This document shows positions 17,188 through 25,682 of a stretch of DNA of 64,000 nt, piece after piece. Origin of the DNA: Nitrospirota bacterium (GTDB taxonomy: Bacteria > Nitrospirota > Thermodesulfovibrionia > Thermodesulfovibrionales > UBA6898); contig JAKAHR010000007.1 of assembly GCA_021825365.1 (NCBI GenBank), positions 56,249 to 120,248 of the forward strand, given 5' to 3'. Made by a program: the position numbers and the translations under genes. The notes below the pieces were generated by a model. The model did no database searches, was not told the DNA's origin, and was given only the letters and a program-made list of their open reading frames with translations. Positions within the stretch are counted from its first letter, which is position 1, and each line of letters begins with the position of its first letter.

Positions 17188-19383
17188 CTACTGCATCCTG
17201 CGCGAATAATTGGGCTCCGCGTACTGGACCTCGGGCAGGGCGGAATAAAGCTCAACAGCCTCTTCGACGGATTGCCCCTCTTTCAGTTTCAGGAGATACA
17301 CCTGGAGCTTGTCCATGAACTGCAGCACGCTTGCCCCTTCCTGCGCGATGACGGCCCTGATCTTTTCCTCGGGTACTCCTTCTTTAAATTTCACCAGAAG
17401 CTGGCCCGGGGTAAACCGGTTGTTGGACTTTGCGAACTCCTTCTGCTTCTCCATCGTGATCTCCGCGAGCCTTCCCGGCTCTTTTATGACATGGGGGTTG
17501 AGGAAGACGATCAGGTTCGTCTTGTTCTTCGTGACGTTCTTCGTCTTGAAGAGCCAGCCGAGGACGGGTATATCCCCGAGGAGCGGCATCTTGGTCACGG
17601 TCTCCTCATCGTTTTCCTGCATCAACCCTCCGATGACTACGGTCTGGTTGTCCTTCACCACAACCGAGGTCTTGGTCGAGCGCTTGGTGATCGTCGGCCC
17701 GATGCTCACCGTCAGCGCGTCGGACTGATTCTTCACGGACGATATCTCCTGATAGATGTCGAGCTTGACGTGGTCGCCTTCGGTGATCTGCGGGGTAATC
17801 TTCAGGATGATGCCCACGTCCTGCCGTACGATGGAATTGAGTACCCCGGGGATTGCCGTTCCGCTTGTAGTGACCGATGTGGAAACGCTCGTCTGGCTCT
17901 GGGATATGAACGGTACGTTCTCACCCACGAGGATTTCAGCCTCCTTGTTGTCGGAGGTGAGTATCTGGGGGGTCGATAGTATGTTCACCGTGTCCCTGAA
18001 ATCATTGAGGCTGAACAGGGCGGCATAGCCCGGGATCTGGAGTTCCTGCTGGATCGGCCTTCCGCCGGAGTCAACGGTGGTTATCGGCACGGTGAGGAAG
18101 TTCCCCATCCCGCCTGCGGTTGCGCCCTGAAGACCCTGCAGGATGCTCTGAAACGACGTCTGGTCGATCGTGCCGAACCCGCCAATGGCGATAGGAGAAC
18201 CCCCCTTGGTCGCCGCTGCCCTCCACTGGACTCCCAGACTCCGCAGTTTGTCCATCGATGCCTCAACGATCATCGCCTCGACATATACCTGACGTCTTCT
18301 CCGGTCGAGCTGCTTGATGATCTGGAGGATATTATGGTAGTCGGCCGGAGATGCCATGACGATCAGGGAATTGGTCGCCTTGTCCGGTGTGATGGTGATG
18401 CCCCCGGCAGCCTCGAAGGGTGATGCCTGCACAGCCGCCGCCGGCTGTTTCGGTGCCGCGGTCCCCCTGATAATCCCTTCGAGGACCTTTGCCATGTCGG
18501 TTGCGTCGGCGTTTTCGAGGAAATAGACATTGATCCTCCCCTGCGCCTCCGGCGACGGCCTGTCGACCACGGATATGACGCCCTTCATCGACTCCCGTAT
18601 CCCCCTGTCCCCGAAGAGCACAACAGCGTTCAGCCGCTGGTCGGCTATGGCGACTGCACCCGCTGCACCCGCCTGCGGTACGGCTCCGCGCGTCCTGCCC
18701 GGTGAAAAGCCTTCATTGAGCAGCCGCGACATTGTATCGGCGCTCGCGTACTTCAGGGGTACCACTTCAGGCAGGTCAGTGCCCGCAGGCTTGTCTATCA
18801 CATCGATGATGGATAGGACCTTTTCGATGTTCAGGCCGGAGTCGACAACGAGGATCAGGTTGCCCGGCCCAAAGGTCGATATATGGCCGTCCTTGGAGAC
18901 GAGGGGCTGCAGGAACTTCAGGGCATCATCTGCTGAGATGAATTTCAGGGTGACCAGCCGGGCGATGGAGCTCTCGGTGACCGGCACCCCGCTGGTGGTG
19001 ATGCGGAGGCCCTGCTGCTTCGCCTCGGCAGCCGGAATGATTTTGTAGACGTCGACACCCGACGGGACGACGGTATAACCCTTGAGTTCGAGCACCGAGG
19101 TGAAGAGACTGTATGCGTCGTCTATGGATATCTTCGAGGGCGCTATGATCGTGATCTTGCCCTTCACCTTTTCGTCGAAGATGAAATTTTTGCCGGTAAT
19201 CTCGCTGATGAACTTGGTGACCGCTGCGAGGTCTACATCAACGAAGTTGAAGGTGACGTCGCTGGCCTTCCTGGCCTCGGCGGCCCCGGCAGGAGACAAA
19301 AGGCCGGCCATAAGGAAAAAGGTAAGGAGCAGGATGACAAAAGGGCGGCATACGGAAGGACGCGCATATCTGATAATATTCAT
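17188..19383 (-). CDS. gspD: Type II secretion outer membrane secretin GspD with C-terminal propeptide-like domain
   Basis: A 731-residue secretin with a signal peptide ending near PAGAAEA. N0 to N3 periplasmic domains follow (FNFVDVDLAAVTKFISEITG; VVPLKYASADTMSRLL), then the C-terminal secretin barrel (VGENVPFISQSQ; VVIGGLMQENDEE; GDIPVLGWLFK; LIVFLNPHVI). After the barrel, where most secretins have a short S-domain, residues about 655-731 form a separate module. It runs PGQLLVKFKEGVPEEKIRAV ... GQSVEEAVELYSALPEVQYA and ends EPNYSRRMQ. This matches the propeptide domain of fervidolysin-like subtilases. The ATG has no ribosome binding site, but TATACA lies six bases upstream. Confidence 0.95.
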   Translation of the reverse strand: MNIIRYARPSVCRPFVILLLTFFLMAGLLSPAGAAEARKASDVTFNFVDVDLAAVTKFISEITGKNFIFDEKVKGKITIIAPSKISIDDAYSLFTSVLELKGYTVVPSGVDVYKIIPAAEAKQQGLRITTSGVPVTESSIARLVTLKFISADDALKFLQPLVSKDGHISTFGPGNLILVVDSGLNIEKVLSIIDVIDKPAGTDLPEVVPLKYASADTMSRLLNEGFSPGRTRGAVPQAGAAGAVAIADQRLNAVVLFGDRGIRESMKGVISVVDRPSPEAQGRINVYFLENADATDMAKVLEGIIRGTAAPKQPAAAVQASPFEAAGGITITPDKATNSLIVMASPADYHNILQIIKQLDRRRRQVYVEAMIVEASMDKLRSLGVQWRAAATKGGSPIAIGGFGTIDQTSFQSILQGLQGATAGGMGNFLTVPITTVDSGGRPIQQELQIPGYAALFSLNDFRDTVNILSTPQILTSDNKEAEILVGENVPFISQSQTSVSTSVTTSGTAIPGVLNSIVRQDVGIILKITPQITEGDHVKLDIYQEISSVKNQSDALTVSIGPTITKRSTKTSVVVKDNQTVVIGGLMQENDEETVTKMPLLGDIPVLGWLFKTKNVTKNKTNLIVFLNPHVIKEPGRLAEITMEKQKEFAKSNNRFTPGQLLVKFKEGVPEEKIRAVIAQEGASVLQFMDKLQVYLLKLKEGQSVEEAVELYSALPEVQYAEPNYSRRMQ

Positions 19384-19438
19384 GGTCTCTGTATATTATT
19401 AAAAAAGGGATGCGAGGTCAATATATCGTATTATGCAT

Positions 19439-20308
19439 CTAGCGGATCTGGTAGGTCAGGGAAAGGTGTGAACCGTTTCTGATGACATCCAGCTGTGCCC
19501 GGTCTAAACCCCGGAGGGCAGTCACCGCCTGCAGGGCTGTCTCGGGATTCGATATGGTGAAGTCATTGATCTTCAGAAGCACATCGCCGTTTTGGAGTCC
19601 CAGACTCGCATAGATGCCGCCCGGCTTCACCTCCCGAAGGATGAACCCCTGCTGTTTCCCCTCAACGAGGTTCGGGAGGAACCGTGCATCGGTCATGAGA
19701 CGGTCAGGCTTTTCGAGCGCCTGCTGGACACGCTGTTGGTCAAGGACAAAGGACGCTTCCCCGGTCCTTCTGCCGAGGCTCCCTGCCGCTGCCTGCGGCT
19801 TCACTTCCTTTACTACCGCGATGTCCGTCAGCCGCATTTCCGTGTCCCTGCCGTTGGACCTGATAAAGACCCGGTCTTTTTCTATCCGGTCGAGCACACC
19901 CAGTCCGAAGACCTTCTCGCCCGCCTTGAATACCTCCTGTACGCCCGTCTTTTCGGCGAAGAACGCATAGCTCATGCGGCGCGGTCCGGCGATCGTCCCG
20001 ATCAGCAGGATATCAGACGGCGCCGTCTCTGATCCGGATGCTCCTGAGAGAGGCCTCAGTTCGCCTGCGGGAAATCCGAAAGGGTTGTTCTTCAGCACAA
20101 CTGCATAATCCTGCAGCGAGTACCGGGGGGCCTGCTGGACCTTCTTTTCCTGGCGAACTATTTTTCCCTTCGCAGGGAGTGCGATCGAAACGATGTCCCG
20201 CACAAAAAAAAGGACCGCCAGACAGAGAAGAACGCCCAGACAGATATTTGCCGCCAGGAGGAATCCCGGCCTTTTCAGCAGGACATCAACAGCAGAGACA
20301 GTTCCCAT
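19439..20308 (-). CDS. gspC: Type II secretion system protein GspC
   Basis: A 289-residue protein with one N-terminal membrane helix (about 17-38). A homology-region domain (YAVVLKNNPFGFPAG... GTIAGPRRMSYAFFAEKTG) precedes a C-terminal PDZ domain (GGIYASLGLQNGDVLLKIND). GspC links the inner-membrane platform to the secretin and takes part in substrate recognition. First gene of the gsp operon. A promoter on the minus strand ends only nine bases before its ATG. Confidence 0.9.
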   Translation of the reverse strand: MGTVSAVDVLLKRPGFLLAANICLGVLLCLAVLFFVRDIVSIALPAKGKIVRQEKKVQQAPRYSLQDYAVVLKNNPFGFPAGELRPLSGASGSETAPSDILLIGTIAGPRRMSYAFFAEKTGVQEVFKAGEKVFGLGVLDRIEKDRVFIRSNGRDTEMRLTDIAVVKEVKPQAAAGSLGRRTGEASFVLDQQRVQQALEKPDRLMTDARFLPNLVEGKQQGFILREVKPGGIYASLGLQNGDVLLKINDFTISNPETALQAVTALRGLDRAQLDVIRNGSHLSLTYQIR

Positions 20309-20346
20309 GATAGGGAGAACATACCAAAAACATGCCGGGAAGTCAA
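20309..20346 (-). promoter_or_regulatory. Promoter of the gsp operon
   Basis: On the minus strand, TTGACT (20341-20346) and TATGTT (20318-20323) are separated by 17 bases and match the sigma-70 consensus well. The ATG of gspC follows the -10 box after only nine bases, so the transcript would start at or within two or three bases of the start codon. No ribosome binding site is present. Confidence 0.6.
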
Positions 20347-20354
20347 AAAATCAG

Positions 20355-20415
20355 CTAGTTGGCAAACCTCAGTGTCAGCGGTATGACGCGAAGAGCCCGC
20401 AGGACGGATGGAACG
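20355..20415 (+). promoter_or_regulatory. Possible GEMM-like (cyclic-dinucleotide) riboswitch
   Basis: The leader of the first porin-cytochrome cassette contains GGCAAACC (20361-20368), then TGACGCGAAGAGCC (20384-20397). GEMM-I riboswitches have GGCAAACC, a hairpin, then GACGCAAAGCC. The 5' GGCAA can pair with TTGCC (20420-20424), as in GEMM P1. That same strand is the 5' arm of the terminator that follows, so ligand-stabilised P1 would block termination. The second helix is short and does not fit the consensus well. In Geobacter, GEMM-I variants that sense 3',3'-cGAMP control cytochrome genes, so the position is apt. Confidence 0.42.
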
Positions 20416-20440
20416 ATAGTTGCCTTTTGCAACTATTTTG
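20416..20440 (+). terminator. Intrinsic terminator in the cytochrome leader
   Basis: A perfect 8-bp stem, ATAGTTGC (20416-20423) with GCAACTAT (20429-20436), has a CTTTT loop and is followed by TTTG. It lies about 450 bases ahead of the porin start and so acts as an attenuator candidate rather than an end-of-operon terminator. The stem is not GC-rich, so strength is uncertain. Confidence 0.5.
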
Positions 20441-20892
20441 TGTCATTTGACGGTATTTGCGCGAAAGCAGATTGTTTGTTCCCTGTCTTCTCTTTAAGAC
20501 TCAGCGCCACTCATTGATAAAAAGGAGAATCCCCTCATATTGCAGCTGAGGCACATGTTTTGCAATGTAGGGTTGCTGGTGCTTATGATGATTTGCCGGA
20601 AATATAATAAAGGTCAGATCAAGTCCTGTTTGCCTGGCCTTCGCGAGCATATCGAATCTCAAGAATATACAGCAGTATCGGATCACCACAATAAATCGAT
20701 AAAAATTCTTGCAAGTGCATCCATGAAGTTGTAGATTGACTTTTAGGTATGTGTCAGACGTGTTCAGGAGAATGCAGCCGACTAAACATCGGAGATAATC
20801 CGTCCGATAATAAGGCTTGCATGCCAGGCATTCAGGAACAAAACGGTTCGCTACTCATATTACAACGTAGACTTCTTAGAAAGGAGGGCTCA
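20441..20892 (+). other. AT-richer leader region without a convincing gene
   Basis: These 450 bases are clearly richer in A and T than the flanks. A 62-residue frame on the minus strand (20501-20689, ...DLTFIIFPANHHKH...) and a 64-residue frame on the plus strand (20540-20734) are open, but neither has a ribosome binding site or a family I recognise. It may be a long 5' leader or the remains of a gene. The end carries AAGGAGG for the porin. Confidence 0.4.
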
Positions 20893-22146
20893 ATGCGGCT
20901 TAACGTTCGTTCATTTTTCATGTGCGCAGTTGCAATAGTCGTGCTTTTTTCTTCACTGGGCACAGTGCAGGCCGAGCCGTTGCAGCTGAAGTCATCGACG
21001 CAGTTTTTGTGGGGTGATGATCTTCTCGGCGATAGCCAGGCCATCATTGCCCAATACCTCAGACTCAATTACAACCCTGACAGCAAGAAGTATTCGGTTG
21101 CAGGGTATGGTCGGTTCTGGAAGGATCTGGGGGGCAGTGCCATCCGCGACGATCAATGGTCAGGGAGGCTTTATTATCTGTACCTCGACTATGCCCCGTC
21201 GGACACGGTTTCCCTGAGACTCGGAAGGCAGTTCACCAACTTCACCGCCGGGACGGCGATGATGGACGGCGCCACCCTCACGATCAACAAGGTGGGGCCG
21301 GTGGGCATCACGGTTTCCGGGGGGAGAGACGTCAGGTTCGGTCTTGACTCGGAACTGACCCGAAACGGCAATTATTTTGCCGGCGTCGGCGTCTTCCTGG
21401 AGAATGTCAGGAATCTGCAGCTGGGAGTCAGCTATGCGGTGAAGACCGACGCCTCCGATGTAGCCCGTCAGGAACTGGGCATGAATGCCCGGTATAACTT
21501 CAGGGGCCTCGTCAGCCCGTATGCGGAGGTCAGGTATGACTGGCTTTCGAAGACCTTTGACGAGGCATCGGCAGGCTTTGACCTCTTCGTCATCAAGAAC
21601 CTCATGGTCAAGGCCGAATACTACCAGGCCTATCCCACCTTTGACGCAACGTCCATTTACAGCGTCTTTGCCGTGGACAGATACCGGGAATACCTTGTCA
21701 GGGCAGAGTACTATCTCGAGGCTCCCGTGACGCTCTTTGCCGCCTATGCGCACCAGATGTATGAGGACGGCCTGAATGCGGACAAGTACATGCTGGGCGC
21801 GCGGATCAATCCCAGCAAGGAGCTGACCGTCAGCGCGTCATTCGACTATCGTACCGAGCATTCCGACTTTACCGTTGCCGGGGAGACCAAGGGCAAGCTC
21901 TACGGGTTTGAGGTGACGGGCGACTACCGGTTCCGGAAGGACCTGGCTGTTTCTGCCGGCGTGCAGTACGACACGTATGACAGGCCGGTCCTCACGGACA
22001 CCAACAACTATGCCCGCCGTTTTTGGCTTGGCGGACGCTGGATCGCGACGAAGAACATCGCGGTGAGCGCCAGGATCGAGGAAAATGTGAACGAAAATTT
22101 CAGTCATAGAACATTAGGCCGGGTTACCCTGGACTGGACCCTGTGA
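20893..22146 (+). CDS. Outer membrane porin of porin-cytochrome cassette A
   Basis: A 417-residue protein with a signal peptide cut near GTVQA/EPLQL, followed by alternating beta strands ending in an aromatic-rich, barrel-like C-terminus (VTLDWTL). It is a beta-barrel porin of the type that sheathes cytochromes in porin-cytochrome complexes. ATG 20893 has AAGGAGG seven bases upstream; the frame is open further 5' but without a signal peptide. It is a close paralogue of the porin at 25683 (shared STQFLWGDDLLGDSQAI and DATSIYSVFAVD). Confidence 0.88.
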   Translation: MRLNVRSFFMCAVAIVVLFSSLGTVQAEPLQLKSSTQFLWGDDLLGDSQAIIAQYLRLNYNPDSKKYSVAGYGRFWKDLGGSAIRDDQWSGRLYYLYLDYAPSDTVSLRLGRQFTNFTAGTAMMDGATLTINKVGPVGITVSGGRDVRFGLDSELTRNGNYFAGVGVFLENVRNLQLGVSYAVKTDASDVARQELGMNARYNFRGLVSPYAEVRYDWLSKTFDEASAGFDLFVIKNLMVKAEYYQAYPTFDATSIYSVFAVDRYREYLVRAEYYLEAPVTLFAAYAHQMYEDGLNADKYMLGARINPSKELTVSASFDYRTEHSDFTVAGETKGKLYGFEVTGDYRFRKDLAVSAGVQYDTYDRPVLTDTNNYARRFWLGGRWIATKNIAVSARIEENVNENFSHRTLGRVTLDWTL

Positions 22147-22160
22147 TGAGAGGAGGGAAT

Positions 22161-22856
22161 ATGTTGAAGAAGACTTATGTAGTGATTGTCCTGCTCCTCG
22201 TGTTCTGCGTGGGCGCCGGGGCCTGGGCGCTCTCATCCCATAAGGATTATGCTTCCATGGAGATCAAGGAGTGTAATGCCTGCCACTCATCGAGCGGGGT
22301 CACGCAGAACCACGGATTCGAGTGGACCAAGGAGCACCGTCTCTATGCTGAAAAGCAGCCGAATAACTGCAGGGACTGCCATCAGCTTTCTTTCTGTCTT
22401 GACTGCCATACCGGCGGAGGGCTGGATGCCGACATGCACAAGGCGAATTCCGGCGTTGACTACATGCCGAAGTCGCACCGGACGGACTTCAGGGAGATCC
22501 ACCCGATTGCCGCAAAGGACGACCCGAGGTCATGCTACCGGTGTCATGATGCCGAGAAATTCTGCGCAGCCTGCCATAACCGTTTCCCCAAAGGGACGCT
22601 GAGCATTAAATCTCATCAGATGCTGGGACCCAACGGGCAGAGATATACCTTTGCGGTGGGCCAGCATTCCAGCGAGGCCCGCAGGAATCTGCAGTCCTGT
22701 CAGTCGTGCCACCCCGACGGGGACGTCTGCATCCAGTGTCACAGCAGCGGCAAGACCAGCCCGCACCCCCGGGGCTGGAGGAATATATCAGGAAGGCTCA
22801 AGAGCGCCAGTGATAGCAGGACATGCGTCAAGTGTCATCTGCCAGGAACGTTTTAA
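22161..22856 (+). CDS. Periplasmic octaheme c-type cytochrome, cassette A
   Basis: A 231-residue protein with an N-terminal signal or anchor helix (YVVIVLLLVFCVGAGAWALS) and eight CXXCH heme sites: CNACH, CRDCH, CLDCH, CYRCH, CAACH, CQSCH, CIQCH and CVKCH. It is expected to pass electrons from the periplasm into the outer-membrane conduit. Octaheme OmaB of Geobacter has the same place in its cassette. ATG with GGAGGG upstream. Residues about 30-130 are nearly identical to the copy at 26954. Confidence 0.92.
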   Translation: MLKKTYVVIVLLLVFCVGAGAWALSSHKDYASMEIKECNACHSSSGVTQNHGFEWTKEHRLYAEKQPNNCRDCHQLSFCLDCHTGGGLDADMHKANSGVDYMPKSHRTDFREIHPIAAKDDPRSCYRCHDAEKFCAACHNRFPKGTLSIKSHQMLGPNGQRYTFAVGQHSSEARRNLQSCQSCHPDGDVCIQCHSSGKTSPHPRGWRNISGRLKSASDSRTCVKCHLPGTF

Positions 22857-22882
22857 TTACATTTAACGAAGGAGGAGATAGT

Positions 22883-25204
22883 ATGAGTACACGGAAGTTC
22901 AGTGCCATAACGCTCTGTCTGCTGCTGCTTGCCGCAGTGCTGACCGGCTGCGGCTCGTCCAGCAAGGAAGGCTCTTCAGGGACTACGCCTGATACCGTCG
23001 CGAGCGTGGGAGATGCGAAATGCATCCAGTGCCACAGCGCGAATGTGGATCCCCTTACGGCTGAGACCATTATCGCCCAGTATGAGAGCACCTCGCCCCA
23101 CAAGGATTCTGCTCACGCCAACAACGGCAACGGCTGTGAGGCCTGTCACGGCGGCGGGGCCGAGCACTTCGGCGTGGGACCCATCCCCTACCCCAATCCA
23201 TACGATGGCAACGGAACTCGATGCGCCAGCTGCCATGCGGGCAAGTACGCTACCAACGCTCCGACCAAGTTCGCTGACTCGAAGCACGCCAATGTGGTCA
23301 TTGAGGAAGGCAATGCCTGCAGGCGCTGCCATTCGAGCGAGGGCGCCATACTCGGCGCGACGAACGGCCTGACCGGCCCGAAGGATGTCATGGACAACCC
23401 GGCCTATCAGGGAGCCGTGCCGCTTGCCAAGGAGTACACGCAATTCAAGTGCGAGACCTGCCACCAGCACGGCGGAGGCCTGCGCCCTGTCAAGGCGAGG
23501 AACGCTGACGGAAATATCGTCAACTGGAACCCCAGCAAGAGCAATATGGCCAATGATCAGTTCAACCTCTGCACCAGCTGCCACGGACTGAAGACCTTCG
23601 ACGGGTCCAAGGTGATGGCCTCCGGCACGGAGGCTTCGGGCACGGTTCCGGTCGGTCATCACGAGAACAGCTGGTACCGGATCATCGCCACCACGCATTT
23701 GAATAACACGGACAACGCCACCAACGGCATCTCGGGCTATGTGCTCCGCGTTGCCAATGGGACGGCCTGTTTTGACTGCCACGGGCACGAGGCAAAGACC
23801 GAAACCAGCAACAACCCCTATCAGACATCGTACAAGGCAGGCACTACGTCCATCTACAGGGATTGGGCTATGTCGGGCCACGCGGGCGACCTGCTGAACA
23901 TCAAGTATGCGGCTGCCGGAGCGGACGCCAGAACCGTCGAGCAGGTCGACAAGGTGATGAATGCTGCGGTAAAGTCCGAACCGTGGTACCACTATGACTG
24001 GAGCGGAGCCGACCGGCAGGCATGCCAGAGATGCCACACCTCAACCGGAGCGTCAAACTTCCTCAACAACCCGGCAGCGTATGACCAGACGAAGAACGAC
24101 TTTTCACATCTCGCCGGGTGGACCAATTCGAGCAAGTCATCCAAGCAGAGGGAGATGCTCTACTGCTGGGGCTGCCATGTCAATTCGGCAAACGGTGTGT
24201 TGCGCGATCCGGGCGGCTTTACCGCTCCGTATAATTTCGCTGGAGCGGTAGCCAAGTTCCCGAATGTGGGCGCAACGAATGTGTGTGTTCCGTGTCATGC
24301 CGGCCGTGAAAGCGGCTCATCTCTTGACACCATTACGGACTTCAGCAACGCCAGCTTCAAGAACTCCCATTATATGGCTGCAGCGGGTCTGATGTACGTG
24401 AAGGCCGGTTTTATCGGCTTCATCGACCCTAACACGCCTATCGGGACGAGCACGTACGGCAAGTCGCTCACCTCCACCGAAGACGGCGGGGCGCTGAGCA
24501 GCACCCACCGCAAACTCGGCACCACGGCGATCAATGGCGACAGCCACAATACAGCGGCCTTCACCCCGGGGAACTTCGACTCCAACGGCCCCTGCGTTAC
24601 CTGCCACATGCAGGCGACCGGTCAGCCCACCCGGGCGACAAGCCACACGCTGGCCATAAACACGAATGCGGCGAACGAAGTCTGTATCAAGTGCCACGGC
24701 ACGGAGGTCGACACGCAGGAACACCTGACGACCTTCCTTGAGGAGCAGGCCGTGCCTTTCCAGAATGCGCTGACGCTTGCCACGACCCTCCTGAAGAACA
24801 AGTACGGGATCGAATACGACAGTGCCGTCAACCCGTACTTCTTCCCTGTGGGCAAAGAACATACGAACGCGAATCAGGTTAAGGACTGGACTCTGGGCGG
24901 GACGCTTTCCCAGGCTGATGCGAAGAAGCTGATGGGCGCCTGCTTTAATATCAATCTCCTCAACCGTGAACCTGCTGCCTACGTCCACGCAAGGACGTAT
25001 GCCCGCAGGCTCCTCTACGACACCATCGACTTCCTTGACGATAAGACAATCAACATGTCGACAGGTGCCACGGCAATCGCAACATTCCCTGCCATCTACG
25101 TGAAGGGACCGACGGCAAACGATCCTTCCACCACGGAGTCGTTCAAGTACCTGGCAGGGTACAACCGCACCAGCGGCGCATGGAACGCCCTCGAGCGGCC
25201 GTAA
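22883..25204 (+). CDS. Dodecaheme c-type cytochrome lipoprotein, cassette A
   Basis: A 773-residue protein with a lipobox signal (LTGC, residue about 20), so it is lipid-anchored and probably faces the cell surface. I count twelve CXXCH motifs, from CIQCH near the N-terminus to CIKCH near residue 615. The last 150 residues are heme-free. The layout porin, 8-heme and 12-heme lipoprotein equals Geobacter OmbB-OmaB-OmcB. ATG 22883 has AAGGAGGAG directly upstream. A terminator pair follows. Confidence 0.93.
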   Translation: MSTRKFSAITLCLLLLAAVLTGCGSSSKEGSSGTTPDTVASVGDAKCIQCHSANVDPLTAETIIAQYESTSPHKDSAHANNGNGCEACHGGGAEHFGVGPIPYPNPYDGNGTRCASCHAGKYATNAPTKFADSKHANVVIEEGNACRRCHSSEGAILGATNGLTGPKDVMDNPAYQGAVPLAKEYTQFKCETCHQHGGGLRPVKARNADGNIVNWNPSKSNMANDQFNLCTSCHGLKTFDGSKVMASGTEASGTVPVGHHENSWYRIIATTHLNNTDNATNGISGYVLRVANGTACFDCHGHEAKTETSNNPYQTSYKAGTTSIYRDWAMSGHAGDLLNIKYAAAGADARTVEQVDKVMNAAVKSEPWYHYDWSGADRQACQRCHTSTGASNFLNNPAAYDQTKNDFSHLAGWTNSSKSSKQREMLYCWGCHVNSANGVLRDPGGFTAPYNFAGAVAKFPNVGATNVCVPCHAGRESGSSLDTITDFSNASFKNSHYMAAAGLMYVKAGFIGFIDPNTPIGTSTYGKSLTSTEDGGALSSTHRKLGTTAINGDSHNTAAFTPGNFDSNGPCVTCHMQATGQPTRATSHTLAINTNAANEVCIKCHGTEVDTQEHLTTFLEEQAVPFQNALTLATTLLKNKYGIEYDSAVNPYFFPVGKEHTNANQVKDWTLGGTLSQADAKKLMGACFNINLLNREPAAYVHARTYARRLLYDTIDFLDDKTINMSTGATAIATFPAIYVKGPTANDPSTTESFKYLAGYNRTSGAWNALERP

Positions 25205-25231
25205 TAATGGAGTAACTGTCACAGGTAGACA

Positions 25232-25255
25232 GTCCCGCCTCGTCTGAGGCGGGAC
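25232..25255 (+). repeat. Perfect inverted repeat after cassette A
   Basis: GTCCCGCCTC (25232-25241) pairs perfectly with GAGGCGGGAC (25246-25255) around a GTCT loop. It has no T-run of its own and stands eight bases before a full terminator. It could protect the 3' end of the mRNA from exonucleases. Confidence 0.6.
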
Positions 25256-25260
25256 ACACC

Positions 25261-25300
25261 ACAGGAGACCCCGGAGCAATTCCGGGGTCTCCTGTTTTCT
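25261..25300 (+). terminator. Rho-independent terminator of cassette A
   Basis: A 15-bp perfect stem, 25261-25275 with 25281-25295, has a five-base loop (GCAAT) and is followed by TTTTCT. It separates the two cassettes, which therefore should be independent transcription units. Confidence 0.88.
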
Positions 25301-25435
25301 GAAATCTTCACAGGATGGAGTCTCCCCACTTTCAACCATCATGCCTGAATAACCCGACTGTCAGCCAGGCCCAGCAGCGGGCCCTCCGGACTACATCACC
25401 TTGAATTTTATATGTTTCCCTCAAATCCCCCCTTC

Positions 25436-25464
25436 TTGACATCCCATTTTTTCCATGATACCTT
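25436..25464 (+). promoter_or_regulatory. Promoter of cassette B
   Basis: TTGACA (25436-25441) and TACCTT (25459-25464) have 17-base spacing. Transcription should begin near 25471, leaving a leader of about 210 bases before the porin ATG. A stem CTGAGGG (25476-25482) with CCCTCAG (25525-25531) would form at the very 5' end of this leader. Confidence 0.6.
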
Positions 25465-25682
25465 GCTCATAATTGCTGAGGGTTGCCGTTCTTGTTCGAA
25501 TTAGGCTACGGAAAACGCATCAGGCCCTCAGGAAAAGCGGACGAGTGAATAGGGCGAAAGGGCTGAATATGAAACAGGGAGAGACAGTGCCGGCATCGAC
25601 TTTTTCGGTGTTGCGCCCCGGCCTGTGGGGATTCCTACCTACATCGCAGGCGGATAAACGGGTGCCATGAAAGGAGGGCTAT

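Noticed and set aside
20501..20734. Two overlapping small frames in the cytochrome leader as genes
   Set aside because: No ribosome binding site, no recognised domain; more likely part of a long leader or gene remains.
25471..25682. GEMM-type riboswitch in the second cassette leader
   Set aside because: No GGCAAACC / ACGCAAAG pair; the stem present does not fit that class.
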